Positions 17,320 through 26,722 of a stretch of DNA of 54,380 nucleotides are shown here, one piece after another. The DNA comes from Acidobacteriaceae bacterium (GTDB taxonomy: Bacteria > Acidobacteriota > Terriglobia > Bryobacterales > Bryobacteraceae), in NCBI GenBank assembly GCA_903970405.1, contig CAJCIT010000116.1, positions 1 through 54,380 of the forward strand. The letters run 5' to 3'. The notes under the pieces were generated by a model. The model searched no databases and was not told the origin of the DNA. It worked only from the letters and a program-made list of their open reading frames with translations. A program made the position numbers and the translations under genes. How positions within the stretch are numbered: position 1 is the first letter of the stretch; every line of letters starts with the position of its first letter.

Positions 17320-17371
17320 TGGCTCAGCAGGCTAAGCCCGCGCCACGTGTAAACATGAGAGTCTAAGGATT

Positions 17372-17902
17372 ATGCACGCGAACGTACTTGTTACTCACCT
17401 TCGTTATCACCGTTGGGCTACCGGACAGGTGCTCAAGCAGGTACAGGAACTGGACGCGGAACGCCAGATGCGAAATCTGCAGGGTTCCTTCGCCTCGTTG
17501 TACGACACGGTGGCCCACCTGTTTCAGGCCGATTCGATCTGGTTGGACCGGCTGGAGGGAAAACCGGTGCGATCACGCGAGGAGTATGCGGCCCCAGGCT
17601 GTACTTATGACCTGGGTGAGGCCTGGCTCCAGGTGCTTGACCGCATGACTCACTTGGCGGAAGGTTTGGGCGAGGACCAATGGGACAACGTCATTTCTTA
17701 CAAGCTTCTCTCCGGAACCCCCTCCGAGAATTCGTACTGGCAGATTATTCTGCATGTGGTGAACCACGGGACCCATCATCGTGGACAAGTGACCCATATG
17801 CTGCGGCAGCTTGGTGAGAAGCCCCTGAGCCTGGATTTGATTGGCTTCTACCGGGCACATCCTCAATATGCCGAGGCTCATTCGCCGCAATTGCAGTCTT
17901 AG
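17372..17902 (+). CDS. DinB-family metal-binding protein
   Basis: A 176-residue protein of the DinB/YfiT four-helix fold. The metal-binding histidine triad is visible as H49 in DTVAHLF and H132/H136 in VNHGTHHRGQ. Related proteins act as thiol-dependent transferases or hydrolases, or are of unknown function, so no reaction is assigned. The E. coli DNA polymerase IV gene of the same name is unrelated. It precedes coaD by 59 bases. The short gap contains a TAGCGA/TCGCTA hairpin. Confidence 0.85.
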   Translation: MHANVLVTHLRYHRWATGQVLKQVQELDAERQMRNLQGSFASLYDTVAHLFQADSIWLDRLEGKPVRSREEYAAPGCTYDLGEAWLQVLDRMTHLAEGLGEDQWDNVISYKLLSGTPSENSYWQIILHVVNHGTHHRGQVTHMLRQLGEKPLSLDLIGFYRAHPQYAEAHSPQLQS

Positions 17903-17961
17903 CGGTTTCGAACGGACCGGGACGGATTAGCGATTTCGCTAGACTGAAGGTTGCTGGCGCC

Positions 17962-18486
17962 ATGGTAAACCATTACAACGCCGCGGCCCACGACCCAGTT
18001 GTTGCGATCTATCCCGGTTCCTTCGATCCGATTACGAATGGGCATTTGGACCTTATTTCGCGCGGCGCCAAACTGGTGGACCGGCTGATTGTGGCGGTGT
18101 TGCGAAACTCATCGAAGGCGCCACTATTCACCGTGGCGGAACGGCTGGAGATGCTCCGCGGCGCGACCGGCGGCTTTTGCAATGTGGAAGTGGACTCGTT
18201 CGACGGATTGCTGGTGGATTACGCCGCCCGCCGGAATGCGAGGGCGATACTGCGCGGCATTCGGGCCATCTCCGACTATGAGCATGAGTTGCAGATGACG
18301 TTGATGAACCGCCGGTTGCGCCCTGAAACGGACACCATCTTCCTGATTGCAGGCGAGGCGTTCTCGTTCGTCAGCTCGCATCTGGTGAAGGAAGTGTTTG
18401 CGCTGGGCGGGGACATCTCGGGATTGGTCCCGAAGGCGGTGGAAGAGCGGTTGAAAGAAAAGCAATTACTGAAGGAGAAAGGCTAG
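17962..18486 (+). CDS. coaD: Phosphopantetheine adenylyltransferase
   Basis: Catalyses the penultimate step of coenzyme A synthesis, joining 4'-phosphopantetheine and ATP to dephospho-CoA. Length 174 residues, slightly above the usual 160 because of an N-terminal extension of about 11 residues. The nucleotidyltransferase motif GSFDPITNGH lies at 19-28. LRGIRAISDYEHELQM and a C-terminal FVSSHLVKE complete the family pattern. A class I aminotransferase follows after 4 bases, probably in one transcript. Confidence 0.95.
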   Translation: MVNHYNAAAHDPVVAIYPGSFDPITNGHLDLISRGAKLVDRLIVAVLRNSSKAPLFTVAERLEMLRGATGGFCNVEVDSFDGLLVDYAARRNARAILRGIRAISDYEHELQMTLMNRRLRPETDTIFLIAGEAFSFVSSHLVKEVFALGGDISGLVPKAVEERLKEKQLLKEKG

Positions 18487-18490
18487 TCAG

Positions 18491-19684
18491 ATGAACGTGC
18501 AAGCCACATTGGAAATCTCAGAACGGATTTCAACCATCAGCGTGTCGTCCACGATGAAGGTGGCCGCCGATGCCGACCGGTTGCGGCGCGAAGGCGTCGA
18601 CGTCGTCGACTTTGGAGCGGGCGAACCGGACTTCCCCACGCCGGACAATATCAAACAGGCGGCCATTGCGGCGCTGGCGGCGAATTTCACCAAGTACACG
18701 CCGGCTGGGGGCACGCAGGAGCTGAAGCAGGCCATCGTTGAGCGCCACAAGCTGGATTTCGGCACGGATTATTCAGCGGCCGAGTGCCTGGTGACGGTGG
18801 GCGGCAAACATGCCATCTTCAATCTGACTCAGGCCTTGATCGATCCCGGCGACGAGGTAATCATCCCCGTGCCGTACTGGGTGACTTACAAGGACGTGGT
18901 CAGCTACGCGGGCGGATTATGCGTTTTCGTGGATACCGATGAGGCGAACGGCTTTGAGCTGACGGCGGCCATGCTGGAGCCGCATCTGACCGGCAAGACG
19001 AAGCTGGTAATCATCAACTCGCCGAACAACCCCAGCGGCTCAGTGCTTTCAAGGGAGGAGTTCCTCCGGATCCACGAATTGACGTCGAGCCGCGGTGTCC
19101 TTCTGATGACCGATGAGTGCTACTGCCAGTTCCTCTACGACGACAAACCGTTCTCCATTGCCTCCGCGCCGGGAGCGAAAGAGGATGTGGTGGTGGCCGG
19201 GTCGCTTTCAAAGACTTATGCGATGACCGGTTGGCGCATCGGCTTCGCCTTGGCGCCCGCGCCGATCGTCAACGCGATGAATAAGCTGCAAAGCCACAGC
19301 ACTTCGAACCCGACCTCGATCGCCCAGAAGGCGGCGGTGGAGGCGATGAGAGGCTCGCAGGCTTCGGTTCCGGTGATGTTGGCCGAGTACCGGCGCCGCC
19401 GCGACTTTGTGATCGACAGGCTCCGCCAGATTCCAGGCGTTTCGATCCGGGTTCCGAAGGGAGCCTTTTATGCCTATCCCAATATCAGCGTGGCGTATCG
19501 CGGGGGCCAAGTGAAAAATTCGATGGAGTTTTCCCAAAAGCTGCTTAACGAAGCTCACGTGGCGGTGGTTCCCGGCGAAGCCTTCGGCACCAACGATCAT
19601 ATCCGGATTTCGTATGCCACTTCGATGCACGAGCTGGAACGCGGGCTGGACCGGCTGCATCGGTTTATCGAGAAGGTGAGCTAG
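18491..19684 (+). CDS. Class I aminotransferase (aspartate aminotransferase-like)
   Basis: A 397-residue pyridoxal-phosphate enzyme of fold type I. The lysine that binds PLP is K241 in SLSKTYAMTGWR. NSPNNPSG at 176-183 and D208 hold the cofactor, and the start GAGEPDFPTP is typical of the Ib subgroup of aspartate aminotransferases, some of which also use prephenate. It follows coaD by 4 bases. Specificity for aspartate is the most likely but not certain. Confidence 0.9.
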   Translation: MNVQATLEISERISTISVSSTMKVAADADRLRREGVDVVDFGAGEPDFPTPDNIKQAAIAALAANFTKYTPAGGTQELKQAIVERHKLDFGTDYSAAECLVTVGGKHAIFNLTQALIDPGDEVIIPVPYWVTYKDVVSYAGGLCVFVDTDEANGFELTAAMLEPHLTGKTKLVIINSPNNPSGSVLSREEFLRIHELTSSRGVLLMTDECYCQFLYDDKPFSIASAPGAKEDVVVAGSLSKTYAMTGWRIGFALAPAPIVNAMNKLQSHSTSNPTSIAQKAAVEAMRGSQASVPVMLAEYRRRRDFVIDRLRQIPGVSIRVPKGAFYAYPNISVAYRGGQVKNSMEFSQKLLNEAHVAVVPGEAFGTNDHIRISYATSMHELERGLDRLHRFIEKVS

Positions 19685-19705
19685 GACGAGAACTGCGCGT
19701 TTACC

Positions 19706-19740
19706 CGATTGCTCACGCACGCGGTTCAGAAGCGGCGGGT
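19706..19740 (+). repeat. Dispersed intergenic repeat, family 1, copy B
   Basis: Contains TTGCTCACGCACGCGG followed by TTCAGAAGCGGCGGG. It lies just after the aminotransferase stop and before the SH3 lipoprotein gene, in the same orientation as copies A and C. Confidence 0.6.
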
Positions 19741-19805
19741 GCGGGCATCACAAATCAGCGCGCTTTCCGAGGCGGGGCGCATTCCAGACATCATGAACGT
19801 GAACG

Positions 19806-21104
19806 ATGAATGAACGGCGGCCGCGGAGAGCGGCACTTGTCTTCCCCGCGGTTATGATTTTGGGGATCTTGCTCGCCGGCTGCGGTCCGAGTGCTGACCA
19901 GTCGCTTGGGGAAGCTTACGTAGCCCCAGTCACTTTGGGGCTGCGCCGCGAGCTATCGGACAAACATAATGCCTCGACCATGCTCAAGCATGGCGATCGG
20001 GTGAGAATCATCGACGTCAAGCGCCGGTACGTCAAGGTGCGGACGGATGGAGGCGAAGAGGGCTGGGTGGATTCCGGGCAGTTGCTTAGCCCGGAGCAGA
20101 TGTCAGCATTTCGCCTTGCCACGAAGGCCGCGTCGGCCCTTCCATCTCAAGGGGCGGCCACGGCGAGCGAGGCGCTGAATGCGCACATCGAACCTAACCG
20201 GCAATCGCCATCCTTCATGAAGATTCCCGAAGGCGGCGCGGTGGTGATTCTGGCGCACAAAGCGTCGCTGAAGGCCGCGGGGCCGGCGCCAGTGAATCCT
20301 CTGAAGATTGTCAAGCCGCAGCCGCCGGCGCGAAAGCCGAGGAAGGATAAGGCCCAGAACGCGCTTCCGATGAAGCCGCCGAAACCGCCCGCTCCGAAGG
20401 TTCCAACCGATTGGAAGGATCTCTCGGCGGAGCGAATTCCGGGCGAGGAGTCCGAGAACCAAGCCCGGTCCGCGCCAGCGCCGAAGGAATCTGCCCGGAG
20501 CGTAAAGAAAGCTGAAAGCACTCCTGTGAATGTACTGGAAGACTGGAGCCTGGTCAGAACCGCGGACGGGCAATCGGGATGGGTGCTCACCAGAAACTTG
20601 AACATTTCTATTCCGGATGAAGTCGCCCAATACGCCGAGGGCAAACGGATCGCGGCCTATTTCGACCTGGGAGCGGTCAATGACGAAGAGAAGGGCAAGA
20701 AGCATAACTGGCTTTGGGCCATCTCCTTGAATCCGGAAGAGCATGACTTCGATGCGCTGCGCGTCTTCATTTGGAGCCGGCATCACCACCGTTATGAGAC
20801 GGCCTGGCGCGAGCGGGACATTGAAGGGTATTTCCCGATTGACGTAAAGCCTGGCGATGGCGCCTCACCAGACCGGGAATTTTCGGCGATTGTGCGTGAC
20901 GACGACGGGAAGTATTGGCTGCAACACTTCGTTTTCGACGGCACCCGAGTGCGATCAACCGGGAAAGAGGCTTACACGCCGGCGAGTCAGGACGGATTGA
21001 CGAAGGCTGCGCCCTTACCGGTAGAGCAGATGGAGCGTAAGGCGCCTCAGCCGGGTTGGTTCGCGCGGCGATGGGCAGCGATGAAGAAAGCCTTCGGCCG
21101 CTGA
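19806..21104 (+). CDS. SH3-domain lipoprotein, function unknown
   Basis: A 432-residue exported lipoprotein with lipobox LLAGC (C26). Two bacterial SH3-like segments are visible: about 45-98, with HGDRVRIIDVKRRYVKVRT and EEGWVDSGQL, and about 235-265, with WSLVRTADGQSGWVLTRNL. A lysine/proline/alanine-rich linker of about 100 residues separates them. The C-terminal domain (about 275-400) with AAYFDLGAV and HNWLWAI is not recognised. Bacterial SH3 domains often bind peptidoglycan or metals, so a cell-envelope role is plausible. It converges on the next gene. Confidence 0.75.
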   Translation: MNERRPRRAALVFPAVMILGILLAGCGPSADQSLGEAYVAPVTLGLRRELSDKHNASTMLKHGDRVRIIDVKRRYVKVRTDGGEEGWVDSGQLLSPEQMSAFRLATKAASALPSQGAATASEALNAHIEPNRQSPSFMKIPEGGAVVILAHKASLKAAGPAPVNPLKIVKPQPPARKPRKDKAQNALPMKPPKPPAPKVPTDWKDLSAERIPGEESENQARSAPAPKESARSVKKAESTPVNVLEDWSLVRTADGQSGWVLTRNLNISIPDEVAQYAEGKRIAAYFDLGAVNDEEKGKKHNWLWAISLNPEEHDFDALRVFIWSRHHHRYETAWRERDIEGYFPIDVKPGDGASPDREFSAIVRDDDGKYWLQHFVFDGTRVRSTGKEAYTPASQDGLTKAAPLPVEQMERKAPQPGWFARRWAAMKKAFGR

Positions 21105-21115
21105 GGCGCGCGCCA

Positions 21116-22360
21116 TCAAATCCGGATAAAGACCTTGTTCTTGTACAGCCAATACAGGCACAACCAGAAAATGCCGAGCACCGCCGCGCCTTCGAAGAAC
21201 GGCAGCAGGGCCGCGCCGAAGAACCCGAAAAAACCAGGCCCGAGATTCGTGTGCAGGGTTCTGACGATAAACCCTTCCCACAAATGTGCAATCAGGTAGG
21301 CGGCGATGGAATTCATGCCGACTACCACCAGTGGAAACGCCCATTTCCGCCAGTTACGCACTTCAATTATCCAGGTAAATGCCGCCAGGAACAGAAAGCA
21401 TACGCCGCCGCTGAAGAGGGTCCAAGCCGGGGTCCAGATGCGCTTTACCACAGGGCAGATGCCCGTGAAGTGAAGCAGCAGTCCCAGGGCGACACCGGCC
21501 ACAGCCGCCACCAGATACTTGCGAATGGCTTGCCTCGGGGGAACGGTACGGGTCCACTCGCCCGCGATGAGGCCCAGGATCATAGTCCCCAAGGTAGGAA
21601 TGAAACTCAGCGTCAAGTATCCGCCGCCATTGTAGGAAAATGGGCTCAAACGTGGAAAGAGGTTCAGAAACCACTGGTCAAACGCATTGCCCAGATTGCT
21701 GTTCTTGTTCCAATGCGAGGCGAACCCGGAGAAGTTGTGCGCCACGTTCCAGTCCGGCGGCACACCGACTGCCGCCCAATTGAAGTTCGGGCCTGGGGCC
21801 GGATAGAAAGCCCATGCTGCCCAATACGCCAAAAGGATCGCCCCGAGCGCAATCCGTTGCCAGCGCTGTCTTGCAAACCACCCCACCAGGAAGAGAATCG
21901 GATAGCCCAAGCCGATCTGCGTTAGCGTGTCTTCAAACGTGAAATTCGTGATTTGGCTGGATGTCGAGCGCAGCAGGATGCCCAGCGCCACCAGCAAGAA
22001 TGACCGCCACAAGGCGTGCAGAAAGAGTTTCCCGGGCTCTTGCCCCTTCGCCCGCCTGCTGGCAATGGAGTACGGCAGCGCGACGCCAACCAGAAACGAG
22101 AACGAGGGCTGAATCATGTCGTGCAACGAACAACCCGCCCACTCGACGTGCGTCTGATGGTACGCGAGCACGCTCCAAAACCAATTCCCCGGAAGGGCCT
22201 TCGAGACATCCGCGAAGCGCAGCACCTCGCCCATCATCAAGAGCATCACGAGGCCGCGATAAGCGTCCACAGCCTGATTTCTGAAGGCCTTCGGCGACGC
22301 GGATTCCGGGACGATGCTCTCGCCGGCGTTCAGAGTCGCGGAAGCCATGCGGATCAGCAT
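21116..22360 (-). CDS. Multi-helix acyltransferase-like membrane protein (DUF5009/HGSNAT-like)
   Basis: A protein of up to 414 residues with about 10 helices. The N-terminal [16 protein letters not shown] and [18 protein letters not shown] patterns match the family related to heparan-alpha-glucosaminide N-acetyltransferase, which transfers acetyl groups across membranes. The bacterial members are poorly characterised, so the acceptor is unknown. Two in-frame starts (22360 and 22348) are possible, and neither has a clear ribosome-binding site. It is transcribed alone, convergent with the SH3 gene. Confidence 0.75.
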   Translation of the reverse strand: MLIRMASATLNAGESIVPESASPKAFRNQAVDAYRGLVMLLMMGEVLRFADVSKALPGNWFWSVLAYHQTHVEWAGCSLHDMIQPSFSFLVGVALPYSIASRRAKGQEPGKLFLHALWRSFLLVALGILLRSTSSQITNFTFEDTLTQIGLGYPILFLVGWFARQRWQRIALGAILLAYWAAWAFYPAPGPNFNWAAVGVPPDWNVAHNFSGFASHWNKNSNLGNAFDQWFLNLFPRLSPFSYNGGGYLTLSFIPTLGTMILGLIAGEWTRTVPPRQAIRKYLVAAVAGVALGLLLHFTGICPVVKRIWTPAWTLFSGGVCFLFLAAFTWIIEVRNWRKWAFPLVVVGMNSIAAYLIAHLWEGFIVRTLHTNLGPGFFGFFGAALLPFFEGAAVLGIFWLCLYWLYKNKVFIRI

Positions 22361-22416
22361 ACTACCGTCATAGCTCGGAAGCGTCGGCGACTAAGTCAAG
22401 CAATGCCCATAGGGGA

Positions 22417-22429
22417 CGATTGCCAATCG
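22417..22429. repeat. Small palindrome upstream of the SUMT gene
   Basis: CGATTG and CAATCG flank a single C, in the gap between two divergent genes and 55 bases before the SUMT start. It could be an operator or a short member of the AATCGG-type palindromes seen at 6229 and 41939. Confidence 0.35.
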
Positions 22430-22483
22430 GCCCCCACATGCGGCCGAGTCTCATCCATACTGAAATCAGCTCCGCAAATCGCT

Positions 22484-23254
22484 ATGACTTCAGTCCGCAT
22501 CGGTACTGTATATCTGATTGGCGCGGGGCCGGGAGATCCGGACCTGCTCACCGTTAGGGCTGCGCGCGTGCTCGGCCGATGCGATGTTGTTCTCTACGAC
22601 CGCTTGGTCAGCTCCGGCGTTCTCGCCCTTGCGAAGCCGGACGCCGAGTTGATTTTCGTCGGCAAGCATGAGGGGCAGCAGGAGCCTGTCCAGAGCAAAA
22701 TCTTTTCGCTGATTCTCGATCGTGCTCTTTCCGGAAAGACGGTAGCGCGTCTCAAGGGCGGCGATCCGCTGGTCTTCGGCCGCGGCGCGGAGGAGTGGGC
22801 TCTAGCGGTGGAACGCGGCATTCCGGTGGAGTTCATCCCCGGCGTTACGTCCGCCATCTCGGTTCCCGGTCTCGCCGGCATTCCTCTTACACACCGCGAG
22901 ATCTCACAAAGTTTCACCGTCATCACCGGGCACTGCTCGCAAGGACTTCAGCAGGATTGGTCCCGCTACGCCAGAATCGATACTCTGGTTGTCCTGATGG
23001 GCGTCAAGAACCGGGCCTTTATCGCGCAAGCGTTGATCGAGGCGGGACGCGACGCACACCAGCCTGTTGCTTTTATCGAACACGGCGCAACTCCCGCGCA
23101 GAGAGTGGTCATCAGCGACCTTCAGTCGGTGGCGCGAGGGCATGTTGATGTGGGAAACCCGGCCGTTTTTGTGATTGGCGAAGTGGTCGGGCTGCGCGAG
23201 AAGCTTGCCGCCATCTCGGATTCCAAGAATCTGACTGAAGAATTGTTCGTTTGA
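22484..23254 (+). CDS. cobA: Uroporphyrinogen-III C-methyltransferase (SUMT)
   Basis: Methylates uroporphyrinogen III twice with S-adenosylmethionine to give precorrin-2, at the branch to siroheme and cobalamin. At 256 residues it is the single-domain form without the CysG dehydrogenase/chelatase part. Family features are the N-terminal VYLIGAGPGDPDLLTVRA, the SAM-binding RLKGGDPLVFGRG, and PGVTSAISVPGLAGIPLTHR. The ATG at 22484 is chosen because the longer upstream frame is antisense to the divergent membrane gene. It meets hemD tail to tail with one base between the stops. Confidence 0.93.
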   Translation: MTSVRIGTVYLIGAGPGDPDLLTVRAARVLGRCDVVLYDRLVSSGVLALAKPDAELIFVGKHEGQQEPVQSKIFSLILDRALSGKTVARLKGGDPLVFGRGAEEWALAVERGIPVEFIPGVTSAISVPGLAGIPLTHREISQSFTVITGHCSQGLQQDWSRYARIDTLVVLMGVKNRAFIAQALIEAGRDAHQPVAFIEHGATPAQRVVISDLQSVARGHVDVGNPAVFVIGEVVGLREKLAAISDSKNLTEELFV

Positions 23255-23255
23255 C

Positions 23256-24062
23256 TCAACGCGAAGCCGTGAAGGCCGACGCCGCTTCCCTCACCAGGAG
23301 CCCCATTTTAGGGTGGCTCGGCTCCATGGCGGGCGGAAGGCCTTCCTCTTTCAGAAACGCCGTGGAAGTCGGCCCGATGGAAGCGATGAAGGTTCGGCGC
23401 AGAGCCTTGACCACTGCTTCACGCTGCCCCCGCCCGTCGGCGAACTGCAACAAATGTTCCAACTGCGCCGATGTGGTGAACAGCACTACGTCCACGCCGC
23501 CCGTCAGCAGTCTGGCAACGCTTTCGGCGAGTGGACCCGTATCCGCTGGAAGCTTCCATCGATAAACTTCCACGCACGAAACTGTCCGCCCCTGCGCGAT
23601 CAGGGCCGCCACCAGCTCCGTGCTGGGCCGTCCGTACTCCTGGACGGCCACCGACTTCTCGGTCCGTCCCTCCACCGCAACCAAGACTTCACGCCAGGTA
23701 TTCGGCTCCGGAACGGGCACCGCCACTGGAACGCCCCACTCGCGAAGCACCGCTATCGGCTTCGGACCCCGCGCCACAACGGTGACTCTTCGCAAAGCGT
23801 CGCGAAACCGCGTTTCCGGGGCGCGCGTGGCCAGCACGCGGTCCAACAGCCGCGCACCCACGCCGGTGAGGAAAATCATCATGTCGAAGGCGGCGCCACT
23901 CAGGCGGTCTGCAAATTCGAAAGCCTGCTCATTGTCTTCGATCGGAACCTCAATTAACGCCGGGGCAACGAATGGCACGCCGCCATTCAATCGGATCAGT
24001 TCCGCCATCTCCGTTGCGCGCCTGCTTTCGAATGAGAGAACCCTCGCTCCACCGAACGGCAT
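23256..24062 (-). CDS. hemD: Uroporphyrinogen-III synthase
   Basis: Closes and inverts ring D of hydroxymethylbilane to make uroporphyrinogen III, the substrate of the neighbouring SUMT. The 268-residue protein shows the weakly conserved two-lobed HemD pattern: VLSFESRRATEMAELI near the start, IFLTGVGARLL, a hinge RGPKPIAVLREWGVPVA, and VVLFTTSAQLEHLLQF in the second lobe. HemD proteins are poorly conserved, but the convergent SUMT gene supports the call. Its start lies 24 bases after the stop of the amidohydrolase gene on the same strand. Confidence 0.85.
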   Translation of the reverse strand: MPFGGARVLSFESRRATEMAELIRLNGGVPFVAPALIEVPIEDNEQAFEFADRLSGAAFDMMIFLTGVGARLLDRVLATRAPETRFRDALRRVTVVARGPKPIAVLREWGVPVAVPVPEPNTWREVLVAVEGRTEKSVAVQEYGRPSTELVAALIAQGRTVSCVEVYRWKLPADTGPLAESVARLLTGGVDVVLFTTSAQLEHLLQFADGRGQREAVVKALRRTFIASIGPTSTAFLKEEGLPPAMEPSHPKMGLLVREAASAFTASR

Positions 24063-24086
24063 ATCAACTCATTGTAAAAGCGAAGC

Positions 24087-25445
24087 TCAATGCGACGGTG
24101 GATTCAATCCATCCCAGCGGCTATCGCCGACCGAGGTGTAGTTTGGCGGCAGGGTCTTGAAATCGGGCCGGCTCAGGCCGTTCAGGTCGTAGACCACCTT
24201 GCCGCCTTTCACCGTGAGTTCACAGATGAACTTGCGGTCGCCTGACATCTTTGCACCGTAATGATCTGTGAATCCGAATTGACCCCTTTCAATTCGTAAC
24301 ACTGCCACGTCAGCCGCCGCGCCCACGGTCAGGTTTCCCAGTTCCTCATGATGAATCTCACGGGCCGGATTCCAGGTGGAACGCACAATCACCTCATCGG
24401 GCGTCAGGCCGAGCAGCAGAAACTTGCTCATCACGTTCAGCATGTCCTTCATGCCCGCATTCATGCTGCCGATGTGCAAATCGGTTGAGATCGAGTCCGG
24501 CAGAAAGCCCTCTTTGACGGCCGGAACGGCGATGCGCCACGCGAAGCTGCCCCCACCGTGGCCCACGTCGAAGATGATGCCCCTCTTGCGCCCCTCCCAC
24601 ATGCCGGGATTCACTTTACCGTCGACCAACTCATCGCGCAGGCCTGAGTAACAGTGGGTATAAATGTCGCCGGGGCGTAGCTTCTTGGTCAGCAACTCAG
24701 CCAGGGGGCGCTCGGCCTTGTTCGTGCCGAAATCCACCATCACCGGAATATTGGCGAGCTTCCCCGCCTGCACCGCATTCTCAACGGGGGTCCATTCGGG
24801 ACCCGAATAGTGCGCCGTCTTGATTCCGACAATCAGCCCGGGATACCTCCTGGCGAGCTCCGCGGCGGGTTCAGGCGCCATGTCAGCGAGGTTGTCTTCA
24901 AACTTCGGGCCGCGCATTCCCGCCCCCACGATATTGAGGAAAGCCAGGACGCGAGTCTTCGAGCGGTCAATGATGTGCAGTTTGAAATCCTCGAAGTTCC
25001 GGGCGCCTGACGAGCCCGCATCCGCAACCGTCGTGACTCCGTTGCGCAGCGTAAAGCCATCCGGGAAAAGGCCGTTATCGCCCGCATACGAATGCGCCTC
25101 ACCCGTCGACCCGTAGACATGAACGTGAATATCGATCAGGCCGGGAGTCACATAGAGCCCGTTCACATCCACGGTCTTGAGAGCAAGGGCAGGGTCGATG
25201 GCCGGGGCAACAGCGGCCACTTTCCCGTCCAGGATCGCCACATCGCGGATCGCGGAAAGTCCGTTCTTTGGGTCCACCACATGACCGCCCTTTAAGAGAA
25301 GGTCGTAGGCCGGCCGAGCCGCCGCAGGCTGCGGATGTGCCGGGCCCGGACCGGCGACAACCATTGCCGCCGCAACAAGAAAGCTCGCGAGGCTGGTTAT
25401 AGCCGCCCGCCGTTTTCGTCTGATCGAAACTCTCTTCATTTGCAT
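24087..25445 (-). CDS. Exported amidohydrolase/deacetylase-family metallohydrolase
   Basis: A 452-residue hydrolase of the amidohydrolase superfamily with an N-terminal basic and hydrophobic signal (KRRAAITSLASFLVAAAMVVA). The metal-binding HVH lies at 107-109 in GLIDIHVHV, followed by IYTHCYSG and STDLHIGSMN, with the catalytic Asp region near TDLH. Where many relatives have a His ligand after a beta-strand it reads MVDFG. The usual closing motif PGLIDIH and a C-terminal VAVLRIERG strand are present. It may cleave a cyclic amide or N-acyl compound outside the cytoplasm. The substrate is unknown. It is divergent from a DUF362 gene. Confidence 0.82.
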   Translation of the reverse strand: MQMKRVSIRRKRRAAITSLASFLVAAAMVVAGPGPAHPQPAAARPAYDLLLKGGHVVDPKNGLSAIRDVAILDGKVAAVAPAIDPALALKTVDVNGLYVTPGLIDIHVHVYGSTGEAHSYAGDNGLFPDGFTLRNGVTTVADAGSSGARNFEDFKLHIIDRSKTRVLAFLNIVGAGMRGPKFEDNLADMAPEPAAELARRYPGLIVGIKTAHYSGPEWTPVENAVQAGKLANIPVMVDFGTNKAERPLAELLTKKLRPGDIYTHCYSGLRDELVDGKVNPGMWEGRKRGIIFDVGHGGGSFAWRIAVPAVKEGFLPDSISTDLHIGSMNAGMKDMLNVMSKFLLLGLTPDEVIVRSTWNPAREIHHEELGNLTVGAAADVAVLRIERGQFGFTDHYGAKMSGDRKFICELTVKGGKVVYDLNGLSRPDFKTLPPNYTSVGDSRWDGLNPPSH

Positions 25446-25465
25446 TCATCAAAAGCGCCCGCGAC

Positions 25466-25545
25466 CTCAGAGCCGCGACCGTCAGGGAGCGACCGCGGAA
25501 GCAAGTCTCGGCGCGGAAACCGTTCGCTCCCTAACGGTCGCGTCT
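25466..25545. repeat. Family 2 repeat pair forming a large inverted repeat
   Basis: The left arm at 25475-25493 (GCGACCGTCAGGGAGCGAC) and the right arm at 25522-25541 (reverse complement GCGACCGTTAGGGAGCGAAC) are near-perfect inverted copies separated by 28 bases. The left arm extends to match copy A at 291-321. It occupies the gap between the divergent amidohydrolase and DUF362 genes. Confidence 0.65.
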
Positions 25546-25615
25546 CGGTCGAAATATGTTCGAGTCCATTTGTTCGCGAGTCACCCCTAAAGATACACTG
25601 GTGGAACTTAAACCC

Positions 25616-26719
25616 ATGGCGACTGACCGACGACAATTTCTCGAAACTGCGTTCCTGGGCGCGGCCGCGACACTGGCCACCTCAGTGAGTCAAGCCGGCA
25701 CTTCGAAGCTCGGCATGCCCGGACCGTACCGCGGGCGCGTGATTGCCGTTGAGCATTCCGGCTGCATTGCCTCAGGCGTTTACCGGCGCGAGCCGATCGA
25801 GCAAATGATTCAACGGGGCATGACGGACCTGACCGGCGCCCCGTCGTGGCAGGACGCCTGGCGCACGATGTTCGAAAAGGGCGATGTCGTCGGCATCAAG
25901 GTCAGCCCCGTGGGCGGGGCAAAGCTCTGTTCCGATGCGACGGTGCTACACGCTATTCTCGATGGCTTGAATGCCGCGGGAGTTACAGATCGCAACGCGA
26001 TCGTCTTCAATCGCTACCGCGAGGAGGCCGTGGAGGCCGGCATCCTGGATTGGCTGCGGCCCGGCGTCCGCTTCGAAGCCGCTTCTCCCCGTTATGACGA
26101 GCACCAGCAGGATATGGACGGCTACGACGAAAAGCATTTTATGGAGATGGCGATTGTGAAGGGGGGCGACGATCCGAACGATCCCCGGTCGCGCCGCTCC
26201 TACGTTTCGAAAACAGTTACTTCCCACGTCAACAAGATCATTAACCTGCCGGTATTGAAGCACCACCAGTCGGCCGGCGTCACCATCACGCTGAAGAACA
26301 TGTCCCACGGTTTCGTCAACAATGTGAACCGCAGCCACATGACGCCCACCGCCAACGCTTGCGGCATGTTCATTCCTTCCGTGGTCAGTTTGCCCATCAT
26401 CCGCGAAAAGGTGGTTCTTCACGTCGTGGACTCCGTGAAGGCCTCCTACCACGGCGGGCCCAGCAGCAAGCCGGCGTACGTGTGGGAAGCCAAGACGATG
26501 TACTTCGGCACCGATCCCGTCGCTCTGGATAAGACCGGCTGGAAAGCAATTGACGCCAAACGAAAAGAGGTGGGCATGGCGCCCATCGCTTCCTCGAAGC
26601 CTGACAAAGACAGCCACTACTTGAACTGCCAGGTGGAACACATTGAGATCGCCGGCATGATGGGCTTGGGCGAGTTCAACGACGACAAGATCGACGTGAA
26701 GCGGGTTAAGCTGGCCTGA
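25616..26719 (+). CDS. DUF362-family protein with Tat-like signal
   Basis: A 367-residue protein with a twin-arginine-type leader (DRRQFLETAFLGAAATLATS) followed by the DUF362 domain. The typical stretch NLPVLKHHQSAGVTITLKNM is visible in the middle, and YFGTDPVALDKTGW near the end. No four-cysteine iron-sulfur motif was found, unlike some relatives. The ATG at 25616 is chosen over an upstream in-frame ATG at 25556 because the signal begins there. Function unknown. An exported redox or metal-linked role is only a guess. Confidence 0.82.
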   Translation: MATDRRQFLETAFLGAAATLATSVSQAGTSKLGMPGPYRGRVIAVEHSGCIASGVYRREPIEQMIQRGMTDLTGAPSWQDAWRTMFEKGDVVGIKVSPVGGAKLCSDATVLHAILDGLNAAGVTDRNAIVFNRYREEAVEAGILDWLRPGVRFEAASPRYDEHQQDMDGYDEKHFMEMAIVKGGDDPNDPRSRRSYVSKTVTSHVNKIINLPVLKHHQSAGVTITLKNMSHGFVNNVNRSHMTPTANACGMFIPSVVSLPIIREKVVLHVVDSVKASYHGGPSSKPAYVWEAKTMYFGTDPVALDKTGWKAIDAKRKEVGMAPIASSKPDKDSHYLNCQVEHIEIAGMMGLGEFNDDKIDVKRVKLA

Positions 26720-26722
26720 CTT

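Noticed and set aside
17928..17941. Hairpin TAGCGA/TCGCTA between the DinB and coaD genes as a terminator
   Set aside because: The loop is only two bases and no T-run follows, so a terminator or attenuator is not supported.
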